A DNA stretch of 64,000 nucleotides from Lepas anatifera (lineage: Eukaryota; Arthropoda; Thecostraca; Lepadidae). The notes below the pieces were generated by a model. The model was given only the letters and a program-made list of their open reading frames with translations. It did no database searches and was not told where the DNA came from. Below, in pieces: positions 1 to 11,899 of this stretch; position 1 is the stretch's first letter, and every line of letters begins with the position of its first letter. The DNA lies in NCBI GenBank assembly GCA_034440635.1, contig JAOTON010001929.1:372001-436000 (forward strand), read 5' to 3'. The position numbers were made by a program, and so were the translations under genes.

Positions 1-114
1 GGCCCCTAACGATATTCTCAGGCCCATTTTGACTGCATCCGGGGTCCTATTTCTGGCAGTCTCGGGACCTTTTTGATTCCTCTGTGATTGCAACCGGGCT
101 CCTTGTATTCTGCC

Positions 115-370
115 TTGGTCCCTTTTAGTCTGCCCGGGGCCTTTGTACGTGGTATGGGCTTTTTGTAGTGTGCCTGGGTCCTGTGTGGTCCGTCCGGGCC
201 CCTGTGGTCTGCCCGCGCCCCTTGTGGGCGGTCTGGGCTCCTTTTAGTCTGCCCGGGCCCTCTGTGGTCTGCTCGGGCCCCCTGTGGTCTACCCAGCCCC
301 CTGCGGTCTGCCCGGCCCCTTGCAATTTGCCCGGGCTCCTATGGTTTGTCCGTGTCCCTGTGGTCTGCAA
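115..370. repeat. Minisatellite block 1, unit about 20 bp
   Basis: Diverged tandem copies of a unit like GTGGTCTGCCCGGGCCCCT. The same unit returns at 1640-1750, 2095-2320, 2590-2700, 2965-3095 and 3220-3260. Frames read open through the block on both strands because of the composition, not because it codes. Confidence 0.85.
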
Positions 371-380
371 GGAACCACAG

Positions 381-548
381 CACTAGCGGATCCAGGGGGT
401 AAAGGTAAAATTGGGGGATTTGATGCCCTCCCCAAATCCCCCGATTTTACCAATTTTTACGGATTTTCTTCAAACAAAAACCATATGTTTTTTCACGATT
501 TGGGGCCCCGTTGCCCCCTCCCCCACCATCGGCCTGAATCCGCCCCTG
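381..548. mobile_element. hAT-like MITE candidate
   Basis: Starts CACTAGCGGATCCAGGGGG and ends CTGAATCCGCCCCTG, which are imperfect inverted termini of the same kind as the elements at 14166 and 37648. The flanking 8 bp do not match, so no target duplication is seen. It lies directly against the end of minisatellite block 1. Confidence 0.5.
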
Positions 549-1639
549 ATTCCACTCCTCCCACTTCGCTGTATCCGGGAACCCGTGCTATAATTTCAGG
601 CTCCCTCTGGGCTACCCAGGCCTCCTCTGACTCTAGCCGGTCTCCTTGCCTTGCTTACGACCCCCTGTAGTTCACCATCCCCCACCGTGCGCAGCCGGGC
701 CCGTTCCGATAAGTACTGGTTTAATAAATTGAGATGTTTGTTATTTTTGCATCTCTCCGCCGGCACTACTTTTCTTCATTGATATATTTCTAGGCATTTT
801 TGTCAAAAATGTGCATGAAGTTTTCCATTTTTGTTTGTTCTAGTGGAATTTTAAATACAGACAAATTTAAGTCTCTTAAATTTGTCTGTCAAAAAGTGTA
901 TCAAATCTTGTCGTCAAATCTGGGTTAAATAATGTGCGTCCGCCGGCGAATGGTAGCCTCTTAATTTCCCGGGCTTGTCAGCGCAGCGCGAAGGAAGCTA
1001 AGGCATGCTCCTGGTCTCTTGTCGCATTCGCCGAGGCGAATGATTTGCACAAAGTTTGCCTTGAACAGTAAAATTGGCATGCTTATGATTCAATCGGCTT
1101 GTGTCTACTCTGGAAAAGTTTCGTTAGGCTCTGATTTGGATTTTACGTTTGGGATTTTCGTGTCAATCCAAATCGTGCTCCGATGCGCAGTGTTGAATGG
1201 CAAGTGAAGTGATTGTTTGCTATTAGCTCCTGTCGGGCTGAATCCCTAATGAGTGATGATCCCCTGTCCGGCTCCCCTGATGGCTAAATACCAAGACTTG
1301 GAGAATCTTTTCCCCTATGGCCGCCAGTGATGTATCTAGAATTTGGGTAAGGGGAGGGAAGGGGCAAAGCCTCAGGGGACAGGGCGGCACTTAGCCACCC
1401 GAAGGGCGCACTTTTCACCCAAAGGGCGACCAATCGTCGCATCCTGGGGGAGGGGAGGGTTTGGGGGCGGCATTTCGTCCTCAGAGGCTCTTGGGTTTAA
1501 GGGGTGGCTGCCCCATTCGCCCCCCTGGTGGCCACCGCATTCGCCCCGCCCCCTGGTGGCTGCAGCCGGGTCCCTACTCCCAGTAGTTAATACCCTGTGG
1601 ATGCAGACGGGCCTGCCATGGATGCGGTTTGTGTAACTG

Positions 1640-1750
1640 CAACCAGCCTCTGCCATGCGGGCCCCTGTGGTATCCCGGGCCCCTATTGGTCTGATCGGGC
1701 CCCCTGCGGCCTGTCCGGGCCCCTGTGGTCTGCCCGGGCCCCAGTGTGCA
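1640..1750. repeat. Minisatellite block 2
   Basis: Further diverged copies of the GTCTGCCCGGGCC unit. A short run of 'GGTGCGAATTT' motifs follows at 1808-1862; a related 'GGTGCGA' motif recurs near 2035-2065, 2405 and 2530-2560. Confidence 0.75.
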
Positions 1751-2094
1751 AAGCATGGCATTTTCGACGAGATCTTGTCAGTGCGAGTGCCCTTGGAGAC
1801 AGGAGCGAGTGGTGCGAATTTTATCAGCCTGGTGCGAATTTGCAAGACTGGTGCGAGAAAGTTGACACTGAAAACTAAAAAAAAATAATGACTGAATAGT
1901 TAGGAAGACACAGGAGGGGCCTTATAAAAAGTCCTTAACTAACTAATAAGAGAGGTAGTATTGCATCGTGTGGGTAGGAATGTGTGCGTTTTTCTCCCTA
2001 GTATCTGGCAGATTGGTGAGATTTTTTAGGCTGGTGGTGCGATAATTTTGGATGGCTGGTGCGACTCTTCTGGCCTGCTGCCATACTTTGCAGA

Positions 2095-2320
2095 CTGACC
2101 GGGTCCAATTTGGTCTGCACGGACCCCTTGTCTGCTAGTGCCCATTTTGTACTGATCGAGCCCCTTGTGGTCTGCCCGGGCCTCCTGTGGTTTTCCCGGA
2201 ACCCTTTTGGCTTGTCCGGGCCTCTGTGTGGCCTCTGCGGACCCCCTTTTGTCTGTTCTGGGCCCCTTTTGTCTGCGCGGGCCCTCTGTGGTTTGCCCGG
2301 GCCCCTCCCAGTCTGCAAAT
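2095..2320. repeat. Minisatellite block 3
   Basis: About ten diverged copies of the same GTCTGCCCGGGCC unit, with variable spacers. Confidence 0.8.
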
Positions 2321-2589
2321 TATGGCACTTTTGGCGAGATCTCGTGGTGCGGACACCCTTCAGGTGGTTCGAACTTTGGAGCAAACAAGTGCCAACTTTT
2401 GCTGTATGGTGCGAGGGAGCTTAAATCAAACACCCACAGAGATCTGAGAAGGGAGAAACTGGTAAAAACATCGAAATTTCCGGGTCAGTGAAATTTCTCA
2501 CCAATGCTCGGTGTGAATTTTAGGCTGCTGGTGGTGCGAAAAATCTACAAGGCTGGTGCGGACTCGTCAGGTCTGCTGCCATACTTTCC

Positions 2590-3095
2590 AGACTGGGGCC
2601 CCTCTGTGGTTAGCCCGGCCCCTGTGTTCAGCTCGGGTCCCTGTGGTCTGCCCGGGTCCTTTCATCTGTCCAGGCCCCGTGTGGTCTGCCCGGGCCCGCT
2701 GCCCAGCCAGCAATTCCGACCGGGCCTAGAGCGGGCTGGGTCGGGCTCTGCCCGAGCCCTAAGACTCATAGCTGAGCCACATAGACTCGGGCTGAGCCCG
2801 ACATTAGGTCGGGGGATGACAACTTGCCCGAGCGGTAGAGCCTGGTCTTGCTTGACCATGGGCTCTGCCCAGACGGAGCGGAGCCGGACCTGGGCTGAGC
2901 CCATGTACGCGGGCTCTGCCCAGTCAAAGCCCAGCATATATCGGGCAGAGTCCAGCCAAATTGCTGGCTTTGTGTGGTCTGCTCGGGCCCCTTTTGGGTT
3001 TACCGGCGTCCTATGGTTTTCTGGGTTCCTGTGGTCTGCCCGGCCCCTTTGGTGTGCTCAGGCCCTATATGGTCTGTCTGGACCCCTTGTGGTCT
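2590..3095. repeat. Minisatellite block 4 with an inserted GC-rich stretch
   Basis: Copies of the same unit at 2590-2700 and 2965-3095 surround about 250 bp of different sequence (2705-2960) rich in GGGCTCTGCC/GGCTGAGCCC inverted motifs. This stretch looks like an insertion into the array. Confidence 0.65.
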
Positions 3096-4032
3096 AAGAA
3101 TATCGTGCAGAAACTGAAGCTGTTGTGTTAGTCGCGTATTTGCAGGAGTTCCTTATTTGTGAGCAGTTTCGTGCCCCAGGTGGTGTATCCGTGCTCCCTG
3201 TTGCCGAAACCGGCCCCCTGCCATGCTTGCGGGCCCCTGTGGTTTTCCCGGGGCAACGTGCGGCCGGTCCCATGCAACATTCGGGGGAAAATGGATGAGG
3301 CGTGAGAAATGTTAGGCCCCCCATTCCTTTTGTACTGACCCTATATGAGGATTGTAAAGGGAAATAGGCAGTACCACCTATTCATAGTACCCCTTGACCG
3401 GTACCCAGTGTTGTACAATGCCATGAACTGGCAAGGTGAATGGATCAGAAAAAGGTGTCTTGATCATGTAACATAAATATCAGTAGGTTCGATTTCCCCG
3501 CTGATAAAGGAATTTCGCACTTCGATCTCTACCTTCCATTTGTGTCAAATTATTCGCGATAATGCGATTTCGTTCCAGGTGTGAATGTTAAAGTGGTTGG
3601 ACAGTATAAACATAAGTCGGGTGCACAAAAGCGTAAAACAAAGAACATTCAATACCGAGGGGCTGCTCTGGCAAAACTACCCAAATTTTGTACATTTTTC
3701 AGGTAAACTATGAATCTAGAATCGTCTTGCTAATTTTGCAAACTGTTATAAAATGACCCCGATCATATTTGCATTTAATCTCTAGCAACGTACGCGTCCA
3801 CTTAAAGTAGTTCATATCACTACTATTTTTGGTACTTTGCAAGCTACGTTCATTTATTGACCGCAAAAAATTAAAACCCCAATTTAAAACTAGCTCGGAA
3901 AAGTGCAATGTGTATAGTTTCCAGCAAAACGGTAAAGTAAGGTTGTAATTCCAATCTTTCTTTTCCTGATCATTGCCTTCCTCGGCCAGGCCATCAGCCG
4001 GATCCCGTTTGCTAAAAAGACCCTCCAGCATC

Positions 4033-4108
4033 CATCCCTCCTGCGTCGTCCGGGGCTGATCCCGTTGTACCTCCGGAGGAGAGCATCCACGTGGACGACA
4101 AAGACGGT
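4033..4108 (+). CDS. Possible isolated exon, unrecognised
   Basis: A pyrimidine-rich tract and AG near 3990-4033 precede an open stretch that ends at a good donor (GACG/GTAAGT at 4109). One frame gives an acidic, Pro/Ser-rich peptide ending EESIHVDDKD. It could equally be chance. No partner exon on the plus strand was found nearby. Confidence 0.2.
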
Positions 4109-5327
4109 AAGTAGACACCTAATTGTCCAATATCCTTACATAGTTTGGCAGCTCGTTCAAAAGGTTGGGTCTTCTGACTACTTTTTGGGCTAAATAGTGC
4201 AAATCAGGAACAGTGACCAATAGCGCGCTAAAAATTGTTATTTAACCTTTGCAGTCAGTTTTCGACAACAAACGGTCGAAAATACGTTTTTTCCGTCACA
4301 TTTTTATTAAAAAATACGGGCCCCCATCATGTACGGGCCCCCTTTCGAGCCGGGTGCCCCCCAATCGAAAACATAAGGCTGCGCCCCTGTGTGGTAGCAA
4401 TATTATCTGAGCTCACCCACTCTCTTTGCATAGGATGTGCATTGCAAGATTAGCAAAGAAACTTCTGTGAGTGGTTTTTCCAAAAACCTAACTGAATCAG
4501 CATTGTTAATGGATTCGATGGATTTTTCTCGGTCTAACAAAGGATAGTTTGGCTCCCCAAAATAATTACTGTGGGTCCAGGCGCAATTTTGTTCGTGAAT
4601 AAAAATGAGACAAAATGATGCTCTCGTTCAGAGCAATAATACACTCACAGCTCAGACATTTCAAAATCATGCGCATTTTCTATAAGCCAGGTTCCGGAGG
4701 CATGGGAAAATTTTGGCCGCTATATGGCCAAGGGATACCTATTTCCAGGAGTCGCAGGAACTTGCTGCCAAACAGGTGGGACCTTCGTGCATACCTAATC
4801 AGAGGAGATCGCCTGTCTTTGTTTGCTGGTGGTGAAAGTCAAATGCTTGAAAGCTGATTTCCCGTGGGTAGGTACTACCAGGAAGGATTTGTCACTTTCT
4901 GCAAAATGAATCAACACCATTACCAACAGCTGGCGGTGGTGACATTAGGAGCCTTACTCATCACTTGTTGCCTTAGGCTCACGCTGCCAACAAAATATTC
5001 GCATTTTCTCCGATCCAGTTACAAAGAAGAGCCGTTCCAGATGAGTGTGTAGGAGGAATGGGGGCCATCTCTCATCGCCCCCAACAGTGACGCATCCTAC
5101 TATTATTGAAGATCATTTTGAGCGGCGATAATCAAGCACACGGTACATATTTACTATTCTCCATCCAGAACAGGCTCTTACTAGAAAAGGAAGTAAGTAA
5201 GGGAAGTAGCTGTGCCACTGCCCATTACATACCATAATAACTAGGCACAGATACATATATGCACCACTACACCAATATGAGAGGTCCAGCTATAACCAAG
5301 ACACGGCCGCTGGTTTGCCTCACTCAC

Positions 5328-5700
5328 CGGAGAACTGTTCGGTCTGTTTGGGATCGATCCAGAGGGCCAGGTCGTTGCTGTGGTCCCCGCGGTGTCGGCG
5401 GCCCCTGTCAGTGCCTCGGGAGCCCTTCCTCCTGCCGCCCCTCCTGCCGCCGCGCCGTCGCGTCTGCGCGGGCTTCGAGCCTGAGCCGCTGGCTGGTCTC
5501 TGACTGGCGGACTGATCCGACGCCTGGGCAGATGCTAGGTCAGAGGCGGGCGGGGCGCGCGCGCCTGAGGCCGGTCTGAGGTCGGCGGAGGCGGGCTGCG
5601 GCCGGCGGCGGAGGGCGCGCGTGTCGTCTGGGCGGACAGCGGAGGGCCAGCAGAGCAGAGTCAGCAGCGTCAGCGGCAACAGCCGGCACCAGAGCTCCAT
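5328..5700 (-). CDS. First coding exon of a WIF-domain secreted protein (WIF1/shifted-like)
   Basis: The ATG at 5700 opens a 124-codon exon that ends in phase 1 at a consensus donor (GTGAGTG at 5327). Residues 1-21 form a signal peptide: basic start, Leu-rich core, then CWPSA. A long linker rich in Arg, Pro, Ala, Ser and Gln follows, with a very basic RRGGRRGGRRKGSR stretch. The exon closes with LALWIDPKQTEQFSG, which looks like the first strand of a WIF domain (WIF1 and Drosophila Shifted both start with an LWID-type motif). WIF1 binds Wnt ligands in vertebrates; Shifted helps Hedgehog spread in flies. The rest of the WIF domain and the EGF repeats should lie beyond the left edge, since I found no second exon in 1-5327. 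On the minus strand an acceptor-like GTGTGCCGCAG lies just before the ATG, so a non-coding upstream exon is possible. The family call rests on the short WIF start plus the layout. Confidence 0.6.
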
Positions 5701-7700
5701 CAGGCCCGCCCGCACCTGCGGCACACACCAGGTTCAGGTCACATGCACAAGCCCGCACCTGCAGGACACGGTCGGGTCAGGTCAATTGTACTTGCGCTCA
5801 CATGGGACACACTCAGTTCAGGGAAATGATTTGGATGTGATCCTATCAAAGTGTCCGAAATATGGGTGATGTCACCTTGAGGAAAAAGTTCGTGAATTAA
5901 AGAATTTTAGGATGATTAATTAATGAGATGTAACCTCAGGAAAACGTTTTTGTTTTCATGGAAGCCTGCGGGATGCGCTTTGCTGCTTACCCCTTCGGCA
6001 TTGTTGTTTTTATCCATTTTTAAGCTGACGCTAATATTTGTTCACAATTGGGTTTCATGTTTAGGGCAAAGCAAAGGCTTGCTGTTGGTACTGGACTTAA
6101 AATTGGAGCTCGGGACTGGAATAGAACACTTCTGAGGATAGGAAACGGCCACGAAGCACCTATTTTACCGATCAGTCTGATGCCAGGACTTTTTGAATAA
6201 TGAAAAATGCAGAAAAATTGGATAGGTTTCTAAAGCACTCGTACTCTTCTCGTCAACAAATATATCACTCGGCTTCGTTTGGTGTCAAATATCGAATTAC
6301 ATAGCTTACAATTGCTTTTGGCGTAGTTTTCTAATGCTTTTTACCCACTTGTCATGCGTAGTTCATTTTAATCCGAAGTAAAGCTTTTATTAGAAAATAT
6401 CGGAAGCAGTTTGTGTGTAGAAGATTTTCTTACTGTGACCAGAGTAGGGGAGAGTGGGGTAAGATGCTCCATCGAGTAAGACGCCCAATCCCCTCTTTTG
6501 GCAATCCGGGCCACCACCAGTAAATAATATTGTTCTTGGTCGAAAGCAGAGGCTTTGATTGTTTCTGGTGCAAAAATTCAGTTCCCTCCTGTAATTTGCG
6601 TGAAGCTGGTGGGTAAGTCTTTGTTTCGATGCTTTTCTAAGAAAAAAATTGGCCACATAGGTTGCAGATATCTCGAAGGATATGGGATGCGTGTTTTGTT
6701 TGACTTCCCATTACGAATGATGGCATATTTAACTCATTAAGTGAGCATTTCCTTGAGTGTATTAATTGTATGATTTTTGCCCTTCAGGTTTTATCTAGTT
6801 TGGGTACTGATGGGAAAGATGCCCCCTCAACAAATGGGGAAAGATGCCCCATGGGCAACTTTCCCGGTGGAAAGAGGGCGTCTTTACCCAGAGCAATATA
6901 ACGCCATTTGTTAGAGTAAACAACTGTGCTAAACTTGGGGTTAGTCCAAACCTTACCCACAGGCAGTGCCACGGAATTGCTACTGGGGGCTACGGGCCCT
7001 GGGCTGGTGATGGCGGGGGGGGGACGTGAACTTAAAATGGACCGTCTTTGAAAAAGCTTATGACCATAAAGCTCACGAACAAATTTATGTAGGTTAACGT
7101 AAGTAGGTAATAGGGAGACCATAAAAACCTAGGCCGATTCCCAAAACTTGTCGGGAGACGTCCTCACAGATTGACGAGTTAGAGGATCCGTCCTCCCGTT
7201 CCTGCCCTATGCTTTCGACGCGCATGACAGTACGTGTTAAATAAGAGCACACTTCAATCTGTCGCTTTGTGGCTAACCTTTCGAATTGAAGGCCTCGCAC
7301 CTGAACCCAGGCCACTAACGCAATGAATTCCATAACAGGCAAATTTTGTGGTTGGTGCTTTCGTTCAATAAAGCGAATCTCAGCTCAATCATTAAAACCT
7401 TGATACAATTATTTGGGAGTTCACCGGACCTGGCCTGATGCCCCAACCGGAGATGACCTCATGGCGGGTTCAGATCAAACTGGTGTGGTGGAGGCGCAAA
7501 GCAATTAAATTAAAATGGACAAAACCGTAAAACATTTTAAAACAAAACTGGCCAAAACCGGTCAATTTTGGGTAATTAAGAAGGGGCTATGGCTGAACTG
7601 TTTACCCTGGCTTCGCCTATGAATGAGCTAGACATGAAATATTCCACATGGTTAATCCTGCTGCAGCTCCGTACCTGATCTCTTCTGTCGTCCCTACATT
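5701..7700. other. Upstream region of the WIF-like gene
   Basis: Mostly AT-rich DNA with no supported gene. A repeat end AGGGGAGAGTGGGGTAAGATG lies at 6446-6466, and related GGGAAAGATGCCCC motifs lie at 6810-6860. This resembles the TIR elements at 37977-39887 in style (GGGGAGA start) but its far end was not identified. Confidence 0.4.
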
Positions 7701-7705
7701 TGCCA

Positions 7706-7925
7706 TCCCGGTAGCCCAGTTGGTAGAGCGTTAGGCTCCGGCTCGCTGCTCAGGAACGTGCAGTGGCAGTGCATGTCCAGGCTTGGGATCGGTTCTCCTG
7801 AGACGCTCCGGCGCTCAATAGTTTACCCGACGTGGGTTGGCTGGCAACTGACTGATGAGAGGGTGACCTGAGCGGGGCGGCCGTCCCTTTGATTTGTGGG
7901 ACGCTTAACTTTGACTTTTAAATTA
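7706..7925 (+). repeat. tRNA-derived SINE candidate
   Basis: TAGCCCAGTTGGTAGAGCG at 7714 fits a Pol III A box, and a weak B box (GGTTCTCCTGA) lies about 75 bp further on. A GC-rich body and an AT-rich tail (TTTAAATTAAAT) follow. It is not a functional tRNA, because the arms do not pair as a cloverleaf. Confidence 0.45.
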
Positions 7926-7978
7926 AATCTTCATTACAGGAGTTGCTCGCTCCGATGGTAGGGCTAGGGTCTCTGCGA

Positions 7979-8035
7979 CAAGCCCATTGATGACCTTAGT
8001 GAGACTCCGACTCCAAAAGCCGAACTTGCAACAAC
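7979..8035 (+). repeat. Dispersed repeat, copy 1
   Basis: About 57 bp (GACAAG, then CTTAGTGAGACTCCG) that reappears with about 80 percent identity by eye at 54398-54455. The full family extent is unknown. Confidence 0.55.
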
Positions 8036-8283
8036 ATGCATCTAAAAAAGGCTCTGAAAGACAAACTAGTTGAAGGGGTTGCGAAAGCAAATGTATCTAA
8101 AAAGACGTGGACGAGGCAGGCAAAAGCTGTATAAGGGAAGAAAGACAGTGGGCATAAAGATTCCAGATGTCTCATCTGCGGAGTGAGTTTTGTTCTCTCG
8201 TGCAAAGAATGGATCGAGTGCACTGTCTGGGAAGGCTGGGCCTGTGTGCCTTGACGAGAAGGCTGAGGTGGCTGTGCGCCATA

Positions 8284-8345
8284 AATGGTAGACTGGGAGC
8301 CTGTGATGGTTAGTGGGAGGAAGGTTCGAGTCACCACAAGCCATT
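8284..8345 (+). repeat. Possible SINE head
   Basis: Contains GGAAGGTTCGAGTCACC, a good B-box match, but no convincing A box was identified upstream. Confidence 0.25.
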
Positions 8346-8754
8346 TTTACTGTCTGAAGTGAACGTTTATGTACTTAACAACTTCTGGCCCATATTTCTT
8401 TTAAAATGAGGAATTGAAACAAAGTGAACACAGAAAAGACAAGGTACGGGATTTAGGAGAGGTTCTCAGAAACCTCGTACCAGTTTACCTACTTCGTTTC
8501 GTACTTCGTTATTTGTGTGTGTGTGTGATTTTATATTACTTTTATGGTATACTTTTATCTTTGGTTTTTATCGTTAGTTTGCTTCGGCAGTACATATAAT
8601 AAATTGGAACGATACAGAGTTTTACGTAGCTTTGTTTTATCATTTGACGTGGAAACATTGGCGGACGCATGGGGGGCATTCCGGCCATGCCCCCCCAAAG
8701 CGCTGGAGGAGGGGCAAACTATCTTTTGCCCCCCCAAACGCCGGAACATTTTCG

Positions 8755-8925
8755 AAAAAGGTGTTTACACTAGGTCTGTAGAGCAAAAAATATTCGCTCC
8801 CATCCTTCCCCCCGGGAAAGCGGTCATGCACTTGGAGAGGTAGCTTATACTAGGTCTGACGAGCACTGAAAAAAAGTGTTTACACTAGGTCTGTAGACCA
8901 AAAAAATCTTCGCTCCCACGTAGGA
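8755..8925. repeat. Short direct duplication
   Basis: GTGTTTACACTAGGTCTGTAG followed by CAAAAAA..TTCGCTCCCA occurs at 8760-8802 and again at 8877-8919, about 116 bp apart. Upstream at 8650-8740 is a stretch with GGCGGACGCATGGGGGG that resembles the hAT-like MITE ends in this window. Confidence 0.6.
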
Positions 8926-9665
8926 CTGTTCTCCACGTGCATTTGATACGTAGGTCTACTGAACCGCTCGTTTAGGAGAGCCTGTGGGAGCCCCTGGGAC
9001 CTGGTGGCGTCCGGTTGTGGTCAGTATACGGCGGCTGCACCGGCTGGTGTCTGCAGTACCCCGACTGGCAGAACCGACTGCTACATCGGCACCCCTCTCT
9101 GTCTCCCACTGCATGTCGACATCAATCACTGACCCCGCTCACCGTCTGCACAGGCAGACAATCCTCTCACCATCCTCAGTCTCAGATTCAGGCGGAGCAG
9201 ATGCTTCTTTGTGAGGCTGCTTGTGAGAGATGCTTCTCTCTATTGATCAAAGCGGCTCCTTTTATAATACACTCGATTGCATACGGGTAGTTTTCCCATA
9301 TTTTACTTTGTTTGGTGTCTGTCTAGCGAGAGGTAACTTCCACATAACTGACTTTCTGAATTTGTGCGATGATTCACCACGTGTCAGCATGGTACGAGCC
9401 GGTTAATCCGGCCAGCCAGCAGAAGGCGCGGGGGCTCGCACCCGGCCACTAGTAGAGACAGCTCATCATAACTATCTATAATCAACGCCGTTCACACCGG
9501 CCTGAGGACAGCTGCCCAGTAATAGCACTCTGGCCGATGGCTTTGAACTCTCACTGCAATGCTGGTAGGCTGGGTTGGCAGCGTTTCACCAATGTGTGTA
9601 TGTCCAAAAAATGTATGCATGCACCTCTACACAAAGATGTTGGGTACAGTAAACTTCTGATGTGC
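8926..9665. other. No supported gene
   Basis: Short open frames only; nothing recognisable. Confidence 0.4.
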
Positions 9666-9671
9666 GGAGGT

Positions 9672-9860
9672 CAGGGGAGGCGTGGCTCAGCGGTACAGCA
9701 TCTGCCTTCTGAGCCACAGGTCCCGGTTTCATGTTCCGGTGGAGCCTTTGAATAAGTTGATATGACCCCCAAATCCTTTCCAACAGGATGAGAGTTGGCG
9801 ACGCTTTGTAACCCTGGCAGTTGGTGCACCGTTGAACCCCAAACAATGTTATTATTAGAG
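9672..9860 (+). repeat. tRNA-derived SINE
   Basis: The head GGCGTGGCTCAGCGGTACAG matches a tRNA 5' half with an A box, and CCGGTTTCATGTTCC is a near B box at the expected spacing. A tRNA-unrelated body follows, and a TTATTATTAG tail ends it near 9860. The B box has decayed, so this is an old copy. Confidence 0.6.
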
Positions 9861-9869
9861 AGGTCTGGG

Positions 9870-10420
9870 GTGTCACACGGTGACTTCTGGCAGCGCGTCT
9901 GCGCCGAGTTCCCGCCGCGTGCCCGGCTGGTGCTAGTGCTCTCTGTCCGACTGCAGTCTCCGGGAGGGCCGGCGTGGCACGGGAGAGGATCAGCGAGAAC
10001 AGGAGCAGCTCCTGTCACTCCCAGTGCTGAGCAGGCGTCGGTCCGGATCCGACATGTGCTGAACGGTTCGCGGTGTGGCAAGATGCCCAGCCGGACGGCG
10101 CCGGCCCTGGCGCCTGAGTCTGCCTCACACCGGCCCGCTGGAATCCCCATGACGCGTCGGGCAGCTCCTCCGGTGTGGTGATCCGACCCGACCACCTGAC
10201 TGGGGACGGCAGTGTACGGCTCTGCGCAGTGGCGCTGCACCAGCCACAGGGGACACTTACATGCCAACACGAGACAGTCAGGTGGGACATCCATGAACGG
10301 TCCTGACAGCTCCGGATAAGGATCCTTTTACCCCTCATCTGGATTCCATGTCCATTCAAGGGCTCTATTTCTGTGAGTAATAATTTCTCGCGTTCAATTT
10401 GTAACACTGATTTCTTGTGA
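9870..10420. other. GC-rich patch with open frames on both strands
   Basis: Frames of 128 aa (plus) and 207 aa (minus) stay open across 9795-10294. Neither shows a domain, signal peptide or clean splice sites. The GC content explains the lack of stops. It could be a repeat body or an unrecognised exon. Confidence 0.3.
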
Positions 10421-11489
10421 GAAACCCACTTCTGCTACTGCTGAGACCGGATTCTGACCTGGCAATGCCGGGGGAGAGGTGGTAGGCGGAGCCAAAAGGA
10501 GAGAGATACCAAGGTAGTTAGCTTGTGACTAATTGGGCTAATTGAGCTAAATCAGCCCGGCCATTGCTGGGCTTTAGAGGAGAGCATTTTATTATTTATC
10601 ACTTATTAACTGTGTACACTTGCACACATGAGGTGGTTTTTCAAACATCGTCGAATTGACATGAATCAATGAAAACTTTGGAAGAAGACGGTAAGGATAA
10701 GGATGGATGAGGGCAAAGGAAGGTGGCATACTACCTGGAGGGGTCGCTACTGCCCAAGCTGCATGTGCTCGCTGCCTCCAGGTAGTTAACAAAGCGCAGC
10801 ACGGTCGCCCGTGCCGTGGCCAAAGTCCGACATTTGAGGCTAAATGGTCGGTCAGACGAAAATAGTCTGCCGAAGCATCGGGCCTGGTTCTGGTTGACCA
10901 AGCTTCCCGCGCCTCTCAACTCTAAGGTAAATGTCATTAGTAGGTCGTTTTAGTATTATATACAGGACTCCGGAGTAGACCTGGAGCACCGAACTGGCTC
11001 GGGGTGAATCCAGTCGACAGTCATCGCTTCAAAGCTAAATCTATGACTGAAGAGAAGCATCTAACATAGTAAAACTTGAACTCAGATTTTGACCTTGAAG
11101 AGCTTTCTGGGAGATGGTCTGCCCAGATTCCATGTCGACATCAGTACCTACTATGTCGACTTCGACTTTAGGCTTCGTCTTAGCCGTACATCTCAGCACA
11201 GAACATATACAAGTCTTTAATCATGGTTTTGAACCCTATTTGCAGACAAAAACGCTCTTATTTAGCGCAGATATGGACACCTGTAATTTATTTCCAACAT
11301 GAATATACCTCGAAGGCTGTTTAAGAGAATTGACAACCTGGGAGAAACTGTGGTTGTTTGGTGCTTGCGGTATAGGCGGAACGAACGGCCGGTTGAGTCC
11401 GCGGGTAACGTGCTTCTCTCCCCGGCCTCCTGTTGTTCTTTGACCTTTGGTCTTACAAACTATGTTTGTGTTGCGGGTGGGTGGTGATC

Positions 11490-11890
11490 CGTGCTTGGCC
11501 TTACCAAGCTGGGTGTGGAACCGCTGGGGCTGCGAGGAGGTTATCCTCTCCCGCCTGCGATCGGCCACCTACGCCACACCTCCTTCCGCTTGTGGCATCC
11601 GCGGTGTTCATGGAGCCGCTTGTGTTCTGTTTTGCGACTGCCAGATTTTGGGTGGAACTGGGCATCTTGGATCACCCCGCATCTCTTTGGGACAAATCGA
11701 ACCGTGGCCTCGCATATATCGTTTTGAGTGTTGACTTACGTATTTTGCCGACATTTACTGAACGATTTCCCTTTTTACTGTCTTCAGTGCACCTTGAACG
11801 TGACCTTTTACTACCTGACTGTTTTTTATATTACTGTCTTTCTCGTGCTATGTTTATGGCGCATTACCTGCTCGCGCCCAACACTTTGAT
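11490..11890 (+). pseudogene. Decayed C-terminal tail of a non-LTR retrotransposon (candidate)
   Basis: Broken across frames, the peptides EEVILSRLRSATYATPP, then a Cys-containing VLFCDCQ stretch, then a hydrophobic helical end, follow the order seen at the C-terminus of Jockey/R1-like LINE ORF2 proteins: a Leu-Arg motif, a CCHC-like knuckle and a Leu-rich tail. The match is by pattern only. Confidence 0.35.
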
Positions 11891-11899
11891 GAGATGAAG

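Larger units (their letters stand above)
1..5327 (-). other. Intron 1 of the WIF-like gene (partial)
   Basis: This is the sequence downstream of the WIF-exon donor on the minus strand. It contains several GC-rich minisatellite blocks and one MITE-like element, listed separately, and otherwise unique AT-rich DNA. Apart from one weak plus-strand exon candidate near 4.0 kb, I see no exon. Confidence 0.5.

Noticed and set aside
7706..7800. Functional tRNA gene
   Set aside because: A box is good but the arms do not form a cloverleaf and the B box is weak; a SINE is more likely.
9672..9750. Functional tRNA gene
   Set aside because: B box decayed, and tRNA-unrelated body plus tail follow; called a SINE.
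9671..10294. 207-codon minus ORF as a gene
   Set aside because: No recognisable domain, overlaps a SINE and is open in other frames too.
11433..11897. 154-codon plus ORF as a host gene
   Set aside because: Pattern across frames fits a degraded LINE C-terminus better than a single protein.
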